From Opitutia bacterium (GTDB taxonomy: Bacteria > Verrucomicrobiota > Verrucomicrobiia > Opitutales > Opitutaceae), in assembly GCA_016187945.1 (NCBI GenBank), contig JACPIT010000010.1, positions 62,001 to 126,000 on the forward strand: DNA of 64,000 nucleotides, in the 5' to 3' direction. The notes beneath the pieces were generated by a model that made no database searches, was not told the origin of the DNA, and saw only the letters and a list, made by a program, of their open reading frames with translations. This document shows, in pieces, positions 28,879 through 37,180 of the stretch. Position 1 is the stretch's first letter. Each line of letters starts with the position of its first letter. Position numbers and translations under genes: made by a program.

Positions 28879-31248
28879 ATGAGACTTCTCCCCCTTGTCA
28901 CGCTCGGCACCGCGTTCGCCGTCGTGTCGTCGTCGCCGGTCCACGCTGCCCAACCGGGCTGGCTCAACGCCCCGCTCGACGTCTCGCCGGATTTCGCCGA
29001 CCCGAACAACACGTTCTTCGTCGCCAGCAGCGTCGCCTCGTTCGATCCGGCGACCGGTGCCGGCCAGCTCGGATGGAAACGCTCCGCACGCGGCATCGGC
29101 GTGTCGTTCAACAACGCGCGGCCCGGCATCAGCCCGACCAAGCCGAACGAGTGGCCGCCGCAGGAATACGCCGCCGACCCGACGCTGCCCTTTTCGCTCG
29201 AATTCGTTTCGCCCAACACGGTCCGCCTCCGCATCGCGACGACCGCCACGCCGCCGCCCGCTCGCGAGGAGCTGATGCTCGTCAAGCCGCCGGCGCGCGA
29301 CAGCTCGTGGCAAAGCAAGCGCATCGACGGCGGCTGGGAATTCCGCGGCTCTTACGGCACGGTCGTCCTGCACGAGAAACCGTGGTTCGTGGAATTTCGC
29401 GACGCCTCCGGCCGCCTGCTCACGAGCACGCGGCCCCAACCGAGCGCGGCGCCCTTCTGTTTCATCCGACGCATGTCCGACTACACGCGCAGCGTGCAGC
29501 CGGTCTTCTCCCTCTCCCCCGGCGAAAAGCTCGTCGGTGGCGGCGAGTCGTTCAGTCGCCTCGACAAACGCGGCCAGAAGCTCGTGCTGTGCACGAGCGA
29601 CGCGCTCGGCGTCGAAAACCCGGCGCAATACAAGCCGGTGCCGTTCTTCCTCAGCAGCCGCGGCTACGGCGTGTTCTTCCACACTTCCGCCCCGCTCACG
29701 GCCGATCTCGGCGCGACCCATTTTTCCCAAAGCACCGTCTCGCTCGGCGACGACGCAGTCGATCTGTTCGTATTTTTCGGCTCTCCGAAAGAAGTGCTCG
29801 CGTCCTACACCGACCTCGTCGGCCGGCCGCCGCTGCCGCCGTTGTGGTCGTTCGGCCTGTGGATGAGCCGCATCACCTACAGCTCCGAAGCCGAGGTGCG
29901 CGACGTCGCCGCGAAGCTCCGCGAACACCGCATCCCCTGCGACGTCATCCATCTCGACACCGGCTGGTTCGAAACCGACTGGCGCTGCGACTACGAGTTC
30001 GCCCCCTCTCGGTTCACCGATGCCGGCAAGATGATCACCGATCTGAAGCGCGACGGCTTTCACGTTTCGCTCTGGCAGCTCCCCTACTTCGTTCCGAAGA
30101 ACAAACTCTTCCCCGAGATCATCGCGAAGGGCCTGCACGTGAAGGATGCCAAGGGCGGCACGCCGCGCGAGGACGCGGTGCTCGATTTCTCGAATCCCGC
30201 CACCGTCGCCTGGTATCAGGAAAAACTCGCCGGGCTGCTCAAGCTCGGGGTCGGCGCGATCAAAGTCGATTTCGGCGAAGCCGCGCCGCTCGACGGCCTC
30301 TACGCCTCCGGCTCGACCGGCTTCTACGAGCACAATCTCTATCCCGTGCGTTACCAGAAAGCCGTGATGGAAGTCACCGAGCGCACGAATCACGAATCGA
30401 TCATCTGGGCGCGCGCGGCGTGGGCGGGCAGTCAACGCTACCCGCTGCACTGGGGCGGCGACTCGCACACGACGGACGGCGCGATGGCCGCGTCGTTGCG
30501 CGGCGGCCTGTCTTTCGGCGCGAGCGGTTTTTCCTTCTGGGGCCACGATATCGGCGGCTTCTTCGGCAAATCGCCCGAGGAACTCTACCGCCGCTGGTTG
30601 CCCTTCGGCATGTTCACCTCGCACAGCCGCTGTCACGGATCGCCGCCGAAGGAGCCCTGGCCCTACGGCGAGAATTTCACCGACGAATTCCGCCGCGCCG
30701 TGGAGCTGAAATACCGGCTCATGCCCTACGTCTACGCGCAGGCGAAAGACAGCGCCGATCGCGGCCTGCCGATGCTGCGCGCGCTCTTCTTCGAATTCCC
30801 CGACGACGCCGGCGCATGGACCGTCGACGACGAATACCTCTTCGGCTCGAGCCTGCTCGTCGCTCCCCTGTTCGAGGCGAACACGACCGCGCGCGACGTC
30901 TACCTGCCCGCCGGTCGCTGGATCGATTATCAAACCGGCCACGTCTACGCCGGCGGCTGGCATCGCATCAAAGCCGGCCCCGTTCCCATCGTGCTGCTCG
31001 TGCGCGACGGCACCGTGCTGCCGCACATCGGCCTCGCGCAATCGACGGCGCAACTGGATTGGTCGCAACTCGAACTCGTCGCCTACAGCACCGACGGCGC
31101 CGCCGCGCGCGGCCTCGTCTTCCGACCCGGCGACACCGCGTTGCAAACCGTCACGCTCAACCCCGCCGCCGACGGCCAGCGTCAGCTCGCGAACGATCCG
31201 TTCTCGGGGCAGGTGAAGTGGACGGTGCGCGCTGCCACCGCGCGCTAA
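28879..31248 (+). CDS. GH31 alpha-xylosidase-like glycosidase
   Basis: A 789-residue exported enzyme. The ATG at 28879 begins a signal peptide ('MRLLPLVTLGTAFAVVSSSPVHA'). After an N-terminal galactose-mutarotase-like beta-sandwich comes the (beta/alpha)8 barrel with the nucleophile D464 in 'IKVDFGEA' and the acid/base D528 in 'HWGGDSHTT', then proximal and distal C-terminal beta domains ('LPAGRWIDYQTG'). The 'KVDFGE' form and 'FWGHDIGGF' match the YicI-type alpha-xylosidases that trim isoprimeverose-type xyloglucan ends. It precedes the GH115 gene by 13 bp and is probably co-transcribed. Alpha-glucosidase activity is the main alternative. Confidence 0.9.
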   Translation: MRLLPLVTLGTAFAVVSSSPVHAAQPGWLNAPLDVSPDFADPNNTFFVASSVASFDPATGAGQLGWKRSARGIGVSFNNARPGISPTKPNEWPPQEYAADPTLPFSLEFVSPNTVRLRIATTATPPPAREELMLVKPPARDSSWQSKRIDGGWEFRGSYGTVVLHEKPWFVEFRDASGRLLTSTRPQPSAAPFCFIRRMSDYTRSVQPVFSLSPGEKLVGGGESFSRLDKRGQKLVLCTSDALGVENPAQYKPVPFFLSSRGYGVFFHTSAPLTADLGATHFSQSTVSLGDDAVDLFVFFGSPKEVLASYTDLVGRPPLPPLWSFGLWMSRITYSSEAEVRDVAAKLREHRIPCDVIHLDTGWFETDWRCDYEFAPSRFTDAGKMITDLKRDGFHVSLWQLPYFVPKNKLFPEIIAKGLHVKDAKGGTPREDAVLDFSNPATVAWYQEKLAGLLKLGVGAIKVDFGEAAPLDGLYASGSTGFYEHNLYPVRYQKAVMEVTERTNHESIIWARAAWAGSQRYPLHWGGDSHTTDGAMAASLRGGLSFGASGFSFWGHDIGGFFGKSPEELYRRWLPFGMFTSHSRCHGSPPKEPWPYGENFTDEFRRAVELKYRLMPYVYAQAKDSADRGLPMLRALFFEFPDDAGAWTVDDEYLFGSSLLVAPLFEANTTARDVYLPAGRWIDYQTGHVYAGGWHRIKAGPVPIVLLVRDGTVLPHIGLAQSTAQLDWSQLELVAYSTDGAAARGLVFRPGDTALQTVTLNPAADGQRQLANDPFSGQVKWTVRAATAR

Positions 31249-31261
31249 ACGAACGGTCGCG

Positions 31262-33643
31262 ATGTTCCTGGCACGCATCAGTCGGCGAATCTTCCTGCTG
31301 GGAGGCTTCGTCGGCTCGATCGCGATCGTGCAAGCGGCATTCCCGCTCGTAGAAGCCGGCCGCGCAGCGCCGCTCATCGTCAGCGAAGGCGACGCCCGCG
31401 TCGTCCAACTCGCCACCGCGGATCTCGCGCGCGACATTGCGACAATCACCGGCGCCACGCCCGAAATCGTTCCCTGTAGGACGGGGTCTCCCGATGCCGC
31501 CTCTGCCGGCCCGCGCGTTCTCATCGGCACGCTCGGCTGCGCGCCCGCCATCGACGCGCTCGTCGCCTCGGGCAAGCTCGATGTCGGCCACCTGCGCGGC
31601 GCCTGGGAATCGTTTCTCATCGCTACGGTGGACGACGCGCTCTTGATCGTCGGCAGCGATCGCCGCGGCACCGCCTTCGGCGTCTACGAACTCTCGCAGC
31701 AGATCGGCATGTCGCCCTGGCATTGGTGGGCAGACTCCGTGCCGGAAAAGAAAAGTGAGCTGCTCATCCCGGACGGCACGCGGCGCTTCGGTCCGCCGTC
31801 GGTGCGGTATCGCGGCATTTTTCTCAACGACGAGGACTGGGGCCTGCAGCCGTGGGCCGCGACGAACTTCGAGCCGGAGAACGGCGGCATCGGCCCGAAG
31901 ACCTACGCGAAGGTCTTCGAACTCCTGCTCCGCCTGAAGGCCAATACGCTCTGGCCCGCGATGCACGCGTGCACGAAGCCGTTCAACGCCGACCCACGCA
32001 ACGCCGCGCTCGCCGACGACTACGCGATCGTCATGGGCTCCTCGCACGCCGAGCCAATGCTCCGCAACAACGTCGGCGAGTGGCCGCACGAGCGCGCCGT
32101 CGACTACAACTACGTCACCAACCGCGACGGCGTGCGCGCCTACTGGGAAGAGCGCGTGCGCACCAACGCCCGCTACGAAAACCTCTGGACGCTCGGCATG
32201 CGCGGCATCCACGACAGCGCCATCCAAGGCGCCAAAACCGACGCCGAACGCATCGCCGTGCTCGAACAGGTTTTCGCCGACCAGCGCGCGATGCTCGCTG
32301 CGCACGTCAACCCGGCCGTCGAACGCGTTCCTCAAATCTTCTGCGCCTACAAGGAAGTCCTCGACCTCTACCGCGCCGGCCTGCGCGTGCCCGACGACGT
32401 CACGATCGTCTGGCCCGACGACAATTTCGGTTACGTGCGCAACTACGCCTCGCCCGAGGAGCGCAAACGCAGCGGCGGCTTCGGCGTTTACTACCACATT
32501 TCCTACCTCGGCCGCCCACTCGCCTATCTCTGGCTCTGCACGACACCGCCCGCGCTCATCTGGGAGGAGATGACGAAGTCCTACGCGCACGGCGCCGATC
32601 GCGTCTGGATCGTGAACGTCGGCGACATGAAGCCCGCCGAGATCGGCACCGAGTTCTTCCTCCGCCTGGCGTGGGACGTGAAACAATGGGGCCCCGACGC
32701 GCAGCCGAAATTCCTCCACGAGTTCGCCGCACGCGAGTTCGGCGCAGAGCACGCTGAACGCAGCGCATCGATTCTCGACCGCTACTACACGCTCAACTTC
32801 GCGCGTAAACCGGAGCATCTCCAATGGTGGCTTCCCGGCCAGGCACCGCGCCCGAGCGACTGGATGGACAGCGACCTCGATGCACGTCGGTCAGCCTTCG
32901 ATGATTTGCGGTCCGACGCCGACGGCTTGGTCGAAAGGATTCCGGTCACCAAGCGCGACGCGTTCTTCGAATTGGTCGCCTACCCGGTGAGAGGCGCCGC
33001 ACTCGCCAACCGTCGCTACATTCTCGGAGAGCAAGGGCTTCACCTCGATGCCGCACACGCCGCCGACGCCGAACTGCGCGAGCTCACGCGACGCTTCAAC
33101 GAGGACATCGCACATGGCAAGTGGCGCGGGCTGATGCGCCTCGAACCCGCCGATCAAAACTGGAAGAGCATGCGCGTGGAGCCGTGGCGACCGTTGGTTA
33201 TTGCCCGGACCAAACCCACCGAAGTCGAAGGCCGCATTTCTGTCTCTGCGTTTCTCCCGCCTGAAGCCAAGGGTAGCAGCGCGGTCACCCACGGACTCGG
33301 ACGCTCGGGCGGTGCGCGACGACTCACAACCGGTGCGCGCTTCACCTACGAATTCGACTCCGACGCGCGCGACTTCGATCTGAGCTTCGAGCTTCTCCCC
33401 ACCCACCCGCTCCGCGGCGACGCGCTGCGTCTCGCCTTCGCGATCGACGACGACCCACTCCAAACGCTCGCCCTCCCCGTGCGCGACGGCGGCCCCGAGT
33501 GGGCGCAAGGCGTCCTCAACGGCTATCGCCCGCTCACCACGCGCATCCGCCTCGCGGAACCCGGCACACACAAACTCACCATCCGCGGTGTCGACGACGG
33601 CGTCGTCCTCGACCGCATCGTCCTCACTCCCGTGAAACCATGA
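31262..33643 (+). CDS. GH115 xylan alpha-1,2-glucuronidase
   Basis: A 793-residue protein. It starts 13 bp after the GH31 stop with a Tat/Sec-like leader ('MFLARISRRIFLLGGFVGSIAIVQAAF'). Family marks include 'FLIATVDDALLIVGSDRRGTAFGVYELS', 'YRGIFLNDEDWGLQPW', 'LLRLKANTLWPAMH' and 'VTIVWPDDNFGYVRN'. GH115 enzymes remove (4-O-methyl)glucuronic acid from internal xylose of glucuronoxylan. The last ~150 residues form a beta domain seen in family members. A short Cys-containing segment near residue 75 coincides with a REP-like DNA unit inserted in frame. The next GH43 gene overlaps its stop by ATGA. Confidence 0.93.
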   Translation: MFLARISRRIFLLGGFVGSIAIVQAAFPLVEAGRAAPLIVSEGDARVVQLATADLARDIATITGATPEIVPCRTGSPDAASAGPRVLIGTLGCAPAIDALVASGKLDVGHLRGAWESFLIATVDDALLIVGSDRRGTAFGVYELSQQIGMSPWHWWADSVPEKKSELLIPDGTRRFGPPSVRYRGIFLNDEDWGLQPWAATNFEPENGGIGPKTYAKVFELLLRLKANTLWPAMHACTKPFNADPRNAALADDYAIVMGSSHAEPMLRNNVGEWPHERAVDYNYVTNRDGVRAYWEERVRTNARYENLWTLGMRGIHDSAIQGAKTDAERIAVLEQVFADQRAMLAAHVNPAVERVPQIFCAYKEVLDLYRAGLRVPDDVTIVWPDDNFGYVRNYASPEERKRSGGFGVYYHISYLGRPLAYLWLCTTPPALIWEEMTKSYAHGADRVWIVNVGDMKPAEIGTEFFLRLAWDVKQWGPDAQPKFLHEFAAREFGAEHAERSASILDRYYTLNFARKPEHLQWWLPGQAPRPSDWMDSDLDARRSAFDDLRSDADGLVERIPVTKRDAFFELVAYPVRGAALANRRYILGEQGLHLDAAHAADAELRELTRRFNEDIAHGKWRGLMRLEPADQNWKSMRVEPWRPLVIARTKPTEVEGRISVSAFLPPEAKGSSAVTHGLGRSGGARRLTTGARFTYEFDSDARDFDLSFELLPTHPLRGDALRLAFAIDDDPLQTLALPVRDGGPEWAQGVLNGYRPLTTRIRLAEPGTHKLTIRGVDDGVVLDRIVLTPVKP
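31476..31503. repeat. REP-like unit inside GH115 coding sequence
   Basis: A GTAGGACGGGGTCTCCC-type unit sits within the N-terminal domain of the GH115 gene and reads through in frame, adding a short segment ('CRTGSPDAAS') before 'AGPRVLIG'. It resembles the GTAG-headed intergenic palindromes, but only one arm is well preserved. Confidence 0.45.
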
Positions 33644-35754
33644 AAAGAACCCTGTTCGCCGCACTTGCTGGCGTCGTGCTCGCGGTCGGCATCGCCGCGC
33701 ATGCGTTAGCCCGCGCCGAGGCGGAGCCCGCCGCCAAACCGCTCTTCCGCGACCCGGTCTTCGACGGCGCGGCCGATCCGGTCGTCGTCTGGAACCCGCA
33801 CGCGCGCGCCTGGTGGATGTTCTACACCAATCGCCGCGCGAACGTCCCCGGCCTCTCCGGCGTCGCGTGGGTGCACGGCACACCCATCGGCATCGCCGAG
33901 TCGCGTGACCGCGGCAAGACATGGTCCTACGTCGGCACCGCCCACATCGACCTCCCGCCCGAAGTCGCCGGCCCACCCGGCACCACCACCCTCTGGGCCC
34001 CCGAAATCGTCACCGCCGCCCAAGCCAAGTGTAACCTATTAGGTTACACTCCCGATACCACCCGAGCGAACCGGGACGCGCAAAGTAACCTATTAGGTTA
34101 CAAGTCCCCAACGGCCCCGGTCGATGCGGACGTCACGCACCACATGTTCCTCACCGTCGTGCCGGGCGTGTTCGAGGATTGGAAGCACCCGCGCCGCATC
34201 GTTCACCTCACGAGCACGGACCTCCGCTCGTGGAAATACGTCGCGACGCTCGCACTCTCGTCCGACCGCGTCATCGACGCCAGCGTGCACCGTTTGCCGG
34301 ACGGCACGTGGCGGCTCTGGTATAACAACGAGCGCGACCGAAAATCCATCTACTACGCGGACAGCCCCGACCTCTTCACCTGGTCCGACCGCGGCGAATG
34401 CACCGGCGTCGGCGAGCGTCCGGGCGAAGGTCCGTTCGTTTTCTCCTGGCGCGGACACCACTGGATGCTCGTCGATCTCTGGCGCGGGCTCGGCGTCTAT
34501 CGCTCGGACGATTTCGCGCACTGGACCGCGCAAACCGATAATCTCCTCGCGCAACCCGGCCGCGGCACCGACGACGGCGTCATCGGCGGACACCCCGGAG
34601 TCGTCGTGAACGGCGATCGCGCGTTTCTGTTCTACTTCACGCATCCCGGCCGCACGCCCGACGCCGCGCACGCCAAACTCGACACGACCGAGCAGCGCCG
34701 CAGTTCGATCCAGGTTGTCGAGCTGCACGAACGCGACGGCGTGCTCTCCTGCGACCGCGACGCCCCGACGTTCGTCGATCTCGGCGAGCCGCCAGCCGCC
34801 CCCGCGCACTACGCGAACCCGCTGATCGAACAGCGCGCCGATCCGCACATTTTTCGCCACACCGACGGCTGGTATTATTTCATGGGCACCGTGCCCGAGT
34901 ATGACCGCCTCGAACTGCGCCGCGCGCGCACGATCGAGGGCCTCGCCACCGCCGAGCCCAAAACGATCTGGCGCAAGCACGCCGCCGGACCGATGGGTGC
35001 GCACATCTGGGCGCCGGAGATCCATTTCATCGACGGCAAATGGTTCATCTACTTCGCCGCCGGCGAGGCGGAAAAAATCTGGAACATCCGCAACTACGTC
35101 CTCGAAAACTCCGCCGCCAACCCGCTCGACGGCGAGTGGATCGAGCGCGGCCAGATCGACACCGGCTGGCAATCCTTCGCGCTCGACGCGACGACGTTCG
35201 CGCACCGCGGGCGCCGCTACCTCGTGTGGGCGCAAAACGACCCCGCGATCAAGGGCAACACCAACCTCTACCTCGCGCCGCTGGCCTCGCCCACCCAACT
35301 CGCCGGCCCCGCCGTGCGGATTTCGCGTCCGGAGTTTCCGTGGGAGCAAGTGCGCTACTGGGTCAACGAAGGCCCCGCCGTCCTCGTGCGCCACGGCCGC
35401 ATCTTCATCACCTACTCCGCCGCCGGCACGGGCGCGGAGTATTGCCTCGGCCTCCTCAGCGCCGACGAAAACGCCGACCTGCTCGACCCGCAATCCTGGC
35501 AAAAATCCCCGACGCCCGTCTTCACCACGAGCGAAGCCAACGGCATTTTCGGCCCCGGTCACAACTCGTTCACGACCGCGCCCGACGGCGCCGATCTGCT
35601 CGTCTATCACGCGCGCAACTATCGCGACATCCGCGGCGATCCGCTGCGCGATCCTAACCGCCACACCCGCGTGCAACCGATTTCGTGGCGCGCCGACGGC
35701 ACGCCCGACTTCGGCGTGCCCGTGCCCGAAACCGCCGCGCCCTCTCCGCGATGA
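33640..35754 (+). CDS. Two-domain GH43-like glycosidase fusion
   Basis: A 704-residue exported protein that starts in the GH115 stop codon (ATGA). After a signal peptide come two five-bladed propellers. Blade set 1 (about 28-385) has the putative base in 'GAADPVVVW', a second Asp in 'IDASVHRLPDG' and a Glu in 'PGEGPFVFSWRGH'. Blade set 2 (about 390-700) has 'RADPHIFRHTDGWYYFMG', 'IWAPEIHFIDGKWF', 'FALDATTF' and 'VNEGPAVLVRHGR', a standard GH43 arrangement for arabinofuranosidases or xylosidases. Domain 1 contains a foreign insertion of about 35 residues with two 'NLLGY' peptides encoded by AT-rich palindromes. The next GH43 gene overlaps its stop (ATGA), so GH115, this gene and the next are translationally linked. 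The second domain's family is firm; the first could be GH43-like or a related propeller. Confidence 0.85.
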   Translation: MKRTLFAALAGVVLAVGIAAHALARAEAEPAAKPLFRDPVFDGAADPVVVWNPHARAWWMFYTNRRANVPGLSGVAWVHGTPIGIAESRDRGKTWSYVGTAHIDLPPEVAGPPGTTTLWAPEIVTAAQAKCNLLGYTPDTTRANRDAQSNLLGYKSPTAPVDADVTHHMFLTVVPGVFEDWKHPRRIVHLTSTDLRSWKYVATLALSSDRVIDASVHRLPDGTWRLWYNNERDRKSIYYADSPDLFTWSDRGECTGVGERPGEGPFVFSWRGHHWMLVDLWRGLGVYRSDDFAHWTAQTDNLLAQPGRGTDDGVIGGHPGVVVNGDRAFLFYFTHPGRTPDAAHAKLDTTEQRRSSIQVVELHERDGVLSCDRDAPTFVDLGEPPAAPAHYANPLIEQRADPHIFRHTDGWYYFMGTVPEYDRLELRRARTIEGLATAEPKTIWRKHAAGPMGAHIWAPEIHFIDGKWFIYFAAGEAEKIWNIRNYVLENSAANPLDGEWIERGQIDTGWQSFALDATTFAHRGRRYLVWAQNDPAIKGNTNLYLAPLASPTQLAGPAVRISRPEFPWEQVRYWVNEGPAVLVRHGRIFITYSAAGTGAEYCLGLLSADENADLLDPQSWQKSPTPVFTTSEANGIFGPGHNSFTTAPDGADLLVYHARNYRDIRGDPLRDPNRHTRVQPISWRADGTPDFGVPVPETAAPSPR
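34028..34050. repeat. AT-rich palindrome, copy 1, inside GH43 gene
   Basis: Perfect 10-bp arms AGTGTAACCT/AGGTTACACT around ATT. In frame it encodes CNLLGYT using the rare CTA and TTA leucine codons of this GC-rich sequence. Confidence 0.9.
34085..34101. repeat. AT-rich palindrome, copy 2, inside GH43 gene
   Basis: Arms GTAACCT/AGGTTAC around ATT, the same 17-nt core as copy 1, 54 bp later and in the same frame (SNLLGYK). Confidence 0.9.
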
Positions 35755-37139
35755 AACTCCGCTCGCTCCGCTCCGCCGCCACGCTCCTCGCCGCGCTCGC
35801 GCTCTCGTCCGCCGCGTTCGCGCGCGCCGCCGATCGCTGGGACGCCCCCGGCGCCGCCAATCCGATTCTCCCCGGCTATTTCGCCGACCCGTCGCTCGTG
35901 CCGCACGACGGCAAGTTCTACCTCTACGCCACGATCGACCCGTGGGGCGGCCGCACGCTCGGCTGTTGGGAATCGAGCGATTTCAAAAACTGGATCTTCC
36001 GCGAACTCAACTGGCCGACCAAGGAAGCGTGCACGAGCCCGACCTCGAAGAGCGCGATGGTCTGGGCGCCCTCCGTGATCCGCGCGCCCGACGGCCGTTT
36101 CATGATGTTCGTCTCCGTCGGCAGCGAGGTCTGGGTCGGCACCGCCGCCTCGCCGCTCGGCCCGTGGCGCGACGCCAACGGCGGCCGCCCGCTCATCCCC
36201 GCGACGTGGAACACGACCTACCACATGATCGACGCCGAAGCGTTCGTCGACGACGACGGCGCCGTCTACCTCTTCTGGGGTTCCGGCTGGGGCTGGAAAA
36301 ACGGCCACTGCTTCGCCGCGAAACTTAACCCCGACCTCGTGAGCTTCGCCGGCGAGCCGCGCGACGTCACACCCGCGCACTACTTCGAAGGCCCCTTCCT
36401 CTTCAAACACGCCGGCCGCTACTACCTGACCTATTCGAACGGCAAAACCGTCACCGACACCTACCAAGTCCACTACGCCACCGGTCCCGGTCCGCTCGGA
36501 CCTTTCACCGAAGCGCCCAACAGCCCGCTCCTCGTCACCGACGCCGCACACGACATCGTGAGCCCCGGCCACCACGCGATGTTTCACCGCGGCGCGCAGG
36601 CGTTCATCCTCTACCATCGTCATCGCCTGCCGTTCGTCACCGACACGGCGTTCCGCCAAACCTGCGTCGACGAACTCCATTTCACCGCCGACGGCCTGAT
36701 CGAAAAAGTCCGCCCGACCCACGCCGGCCCCGCGCTGGTGCAAGGCCGCGCCGCCGCCCACCTCGCGGCCACTGCCACGGCGTCGTCCTCGCTCGACGCG
36801 TTGCATGACGCGGCGCGGGCGACCGACGACAACTACGCCACGCGCTGGGCCGCCGCGCCGACAGACCGCAACCCCACGCTCACTCTCGACCTCGGCCGCG
36901 CCACGCGCGTCGACCGGCTCGAGTTGCGCCCCGAGTTTGCCGCAAACGCCTGCGCGCTCGCGCTCGAAGTCTCCGCCGACGGCGAGCGCTGGCAAACGCT
37001 CGCCGACCACCGCGCGGCCGGCCTGCGCGGTTCGCCGCTCGTCCTGTCCGTCGCGCGGGAATGCCGCTACCTGCGTCTGACCTTTCCCGCCGCGGGCGAG
37101 ACGCAGACGGCGTCGCTCTGGGAATGCGCGGCGTATTGA
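35751..37139 (+). CDS. GH43 glycosidase with C-terminal CBM32/F5-8C-like domain
   Basis: A 462-residue exported enzyme whose ATG lies in the stop of the preceding GH43 gene. A signal peptide ('MKLRSLRSAATLLAALALSSAAFA') precedes a GH43 propeller. Visible parts are 'YFADPSLVPHDGKFYLYAT' (base), 'MVWAPSVIRAPDG', 'MIDAEAFVDDDG' (second Asp) and 'HYFEGPFLFKHAGRYYL' (acid Glu). From about residue 335 a discoidin-like domain follows ('ATDDNYATRWAA', 'TLTLDLGRATRVDRLEL'), which usually binds galactose or other sugars. Last gene of the plus-strand hemicellulase run, 28 bp from the convergent lyase gene. Arabinofuranosidase, xylosidase or galactosidase activity are all possible. Confidence 0.9.
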   Translation: MKLRSLRSAATLLAALALSSAAFARAADRWDAPGAANPILPGYFADPSLVPHDGKFYLYATIDPWGGRTLGCWESSDFKNWIFRELNWPTKEACTSPTSKSAMVWAPSVIRAPDGRFMMFVSVGSEVWVGTAASPLGPWRDANGGRPLIPATWNTTYHMIDAEAFVDDDGAVYLFWGSGWGWKNGHCFAAKLNPDLVSFAGEPRDVTPAHYFEGPFLFKHAGRYYLTYSNGKTVTDTYQVHYATGPGPLGPFTEAPNSPLLVTDAAHDIVSPGHHAMFHRGAQAFILYHRHRLPFVTDTAFRQTCVDELHFTADGLIEKVRPTHAGPALVQGRAAAHLAATATASSSLDALHDAARATDDNYATRWAAAPTDRNPTLTLDLGRATRVDRLELRPEFAANACALALEVSADGERWQTLADHRAAGLRGSPLVLSVARECRYLRLTFPAAGETQTASLWECAAY

Positions 37140-37158
37140 GCGCCGCGGTCCGCCCGAC

Positions 37159-37180
37159 GCCGCGCGCTCACTCGCGCGGC
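37159..37180. terminator. GC hairpin at convergent gene ends
   Basis: Perfect arms GCCGCGCG (37159-37166) and CGCGCGGC (37173-37180) with a 6-nt loop span the stop codon of the minus-strand lyase and lie just beyond the plus-strand GH43 stop. There is no T-tract, so a role in termination is only suggested by position. Confidence 0.35.
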
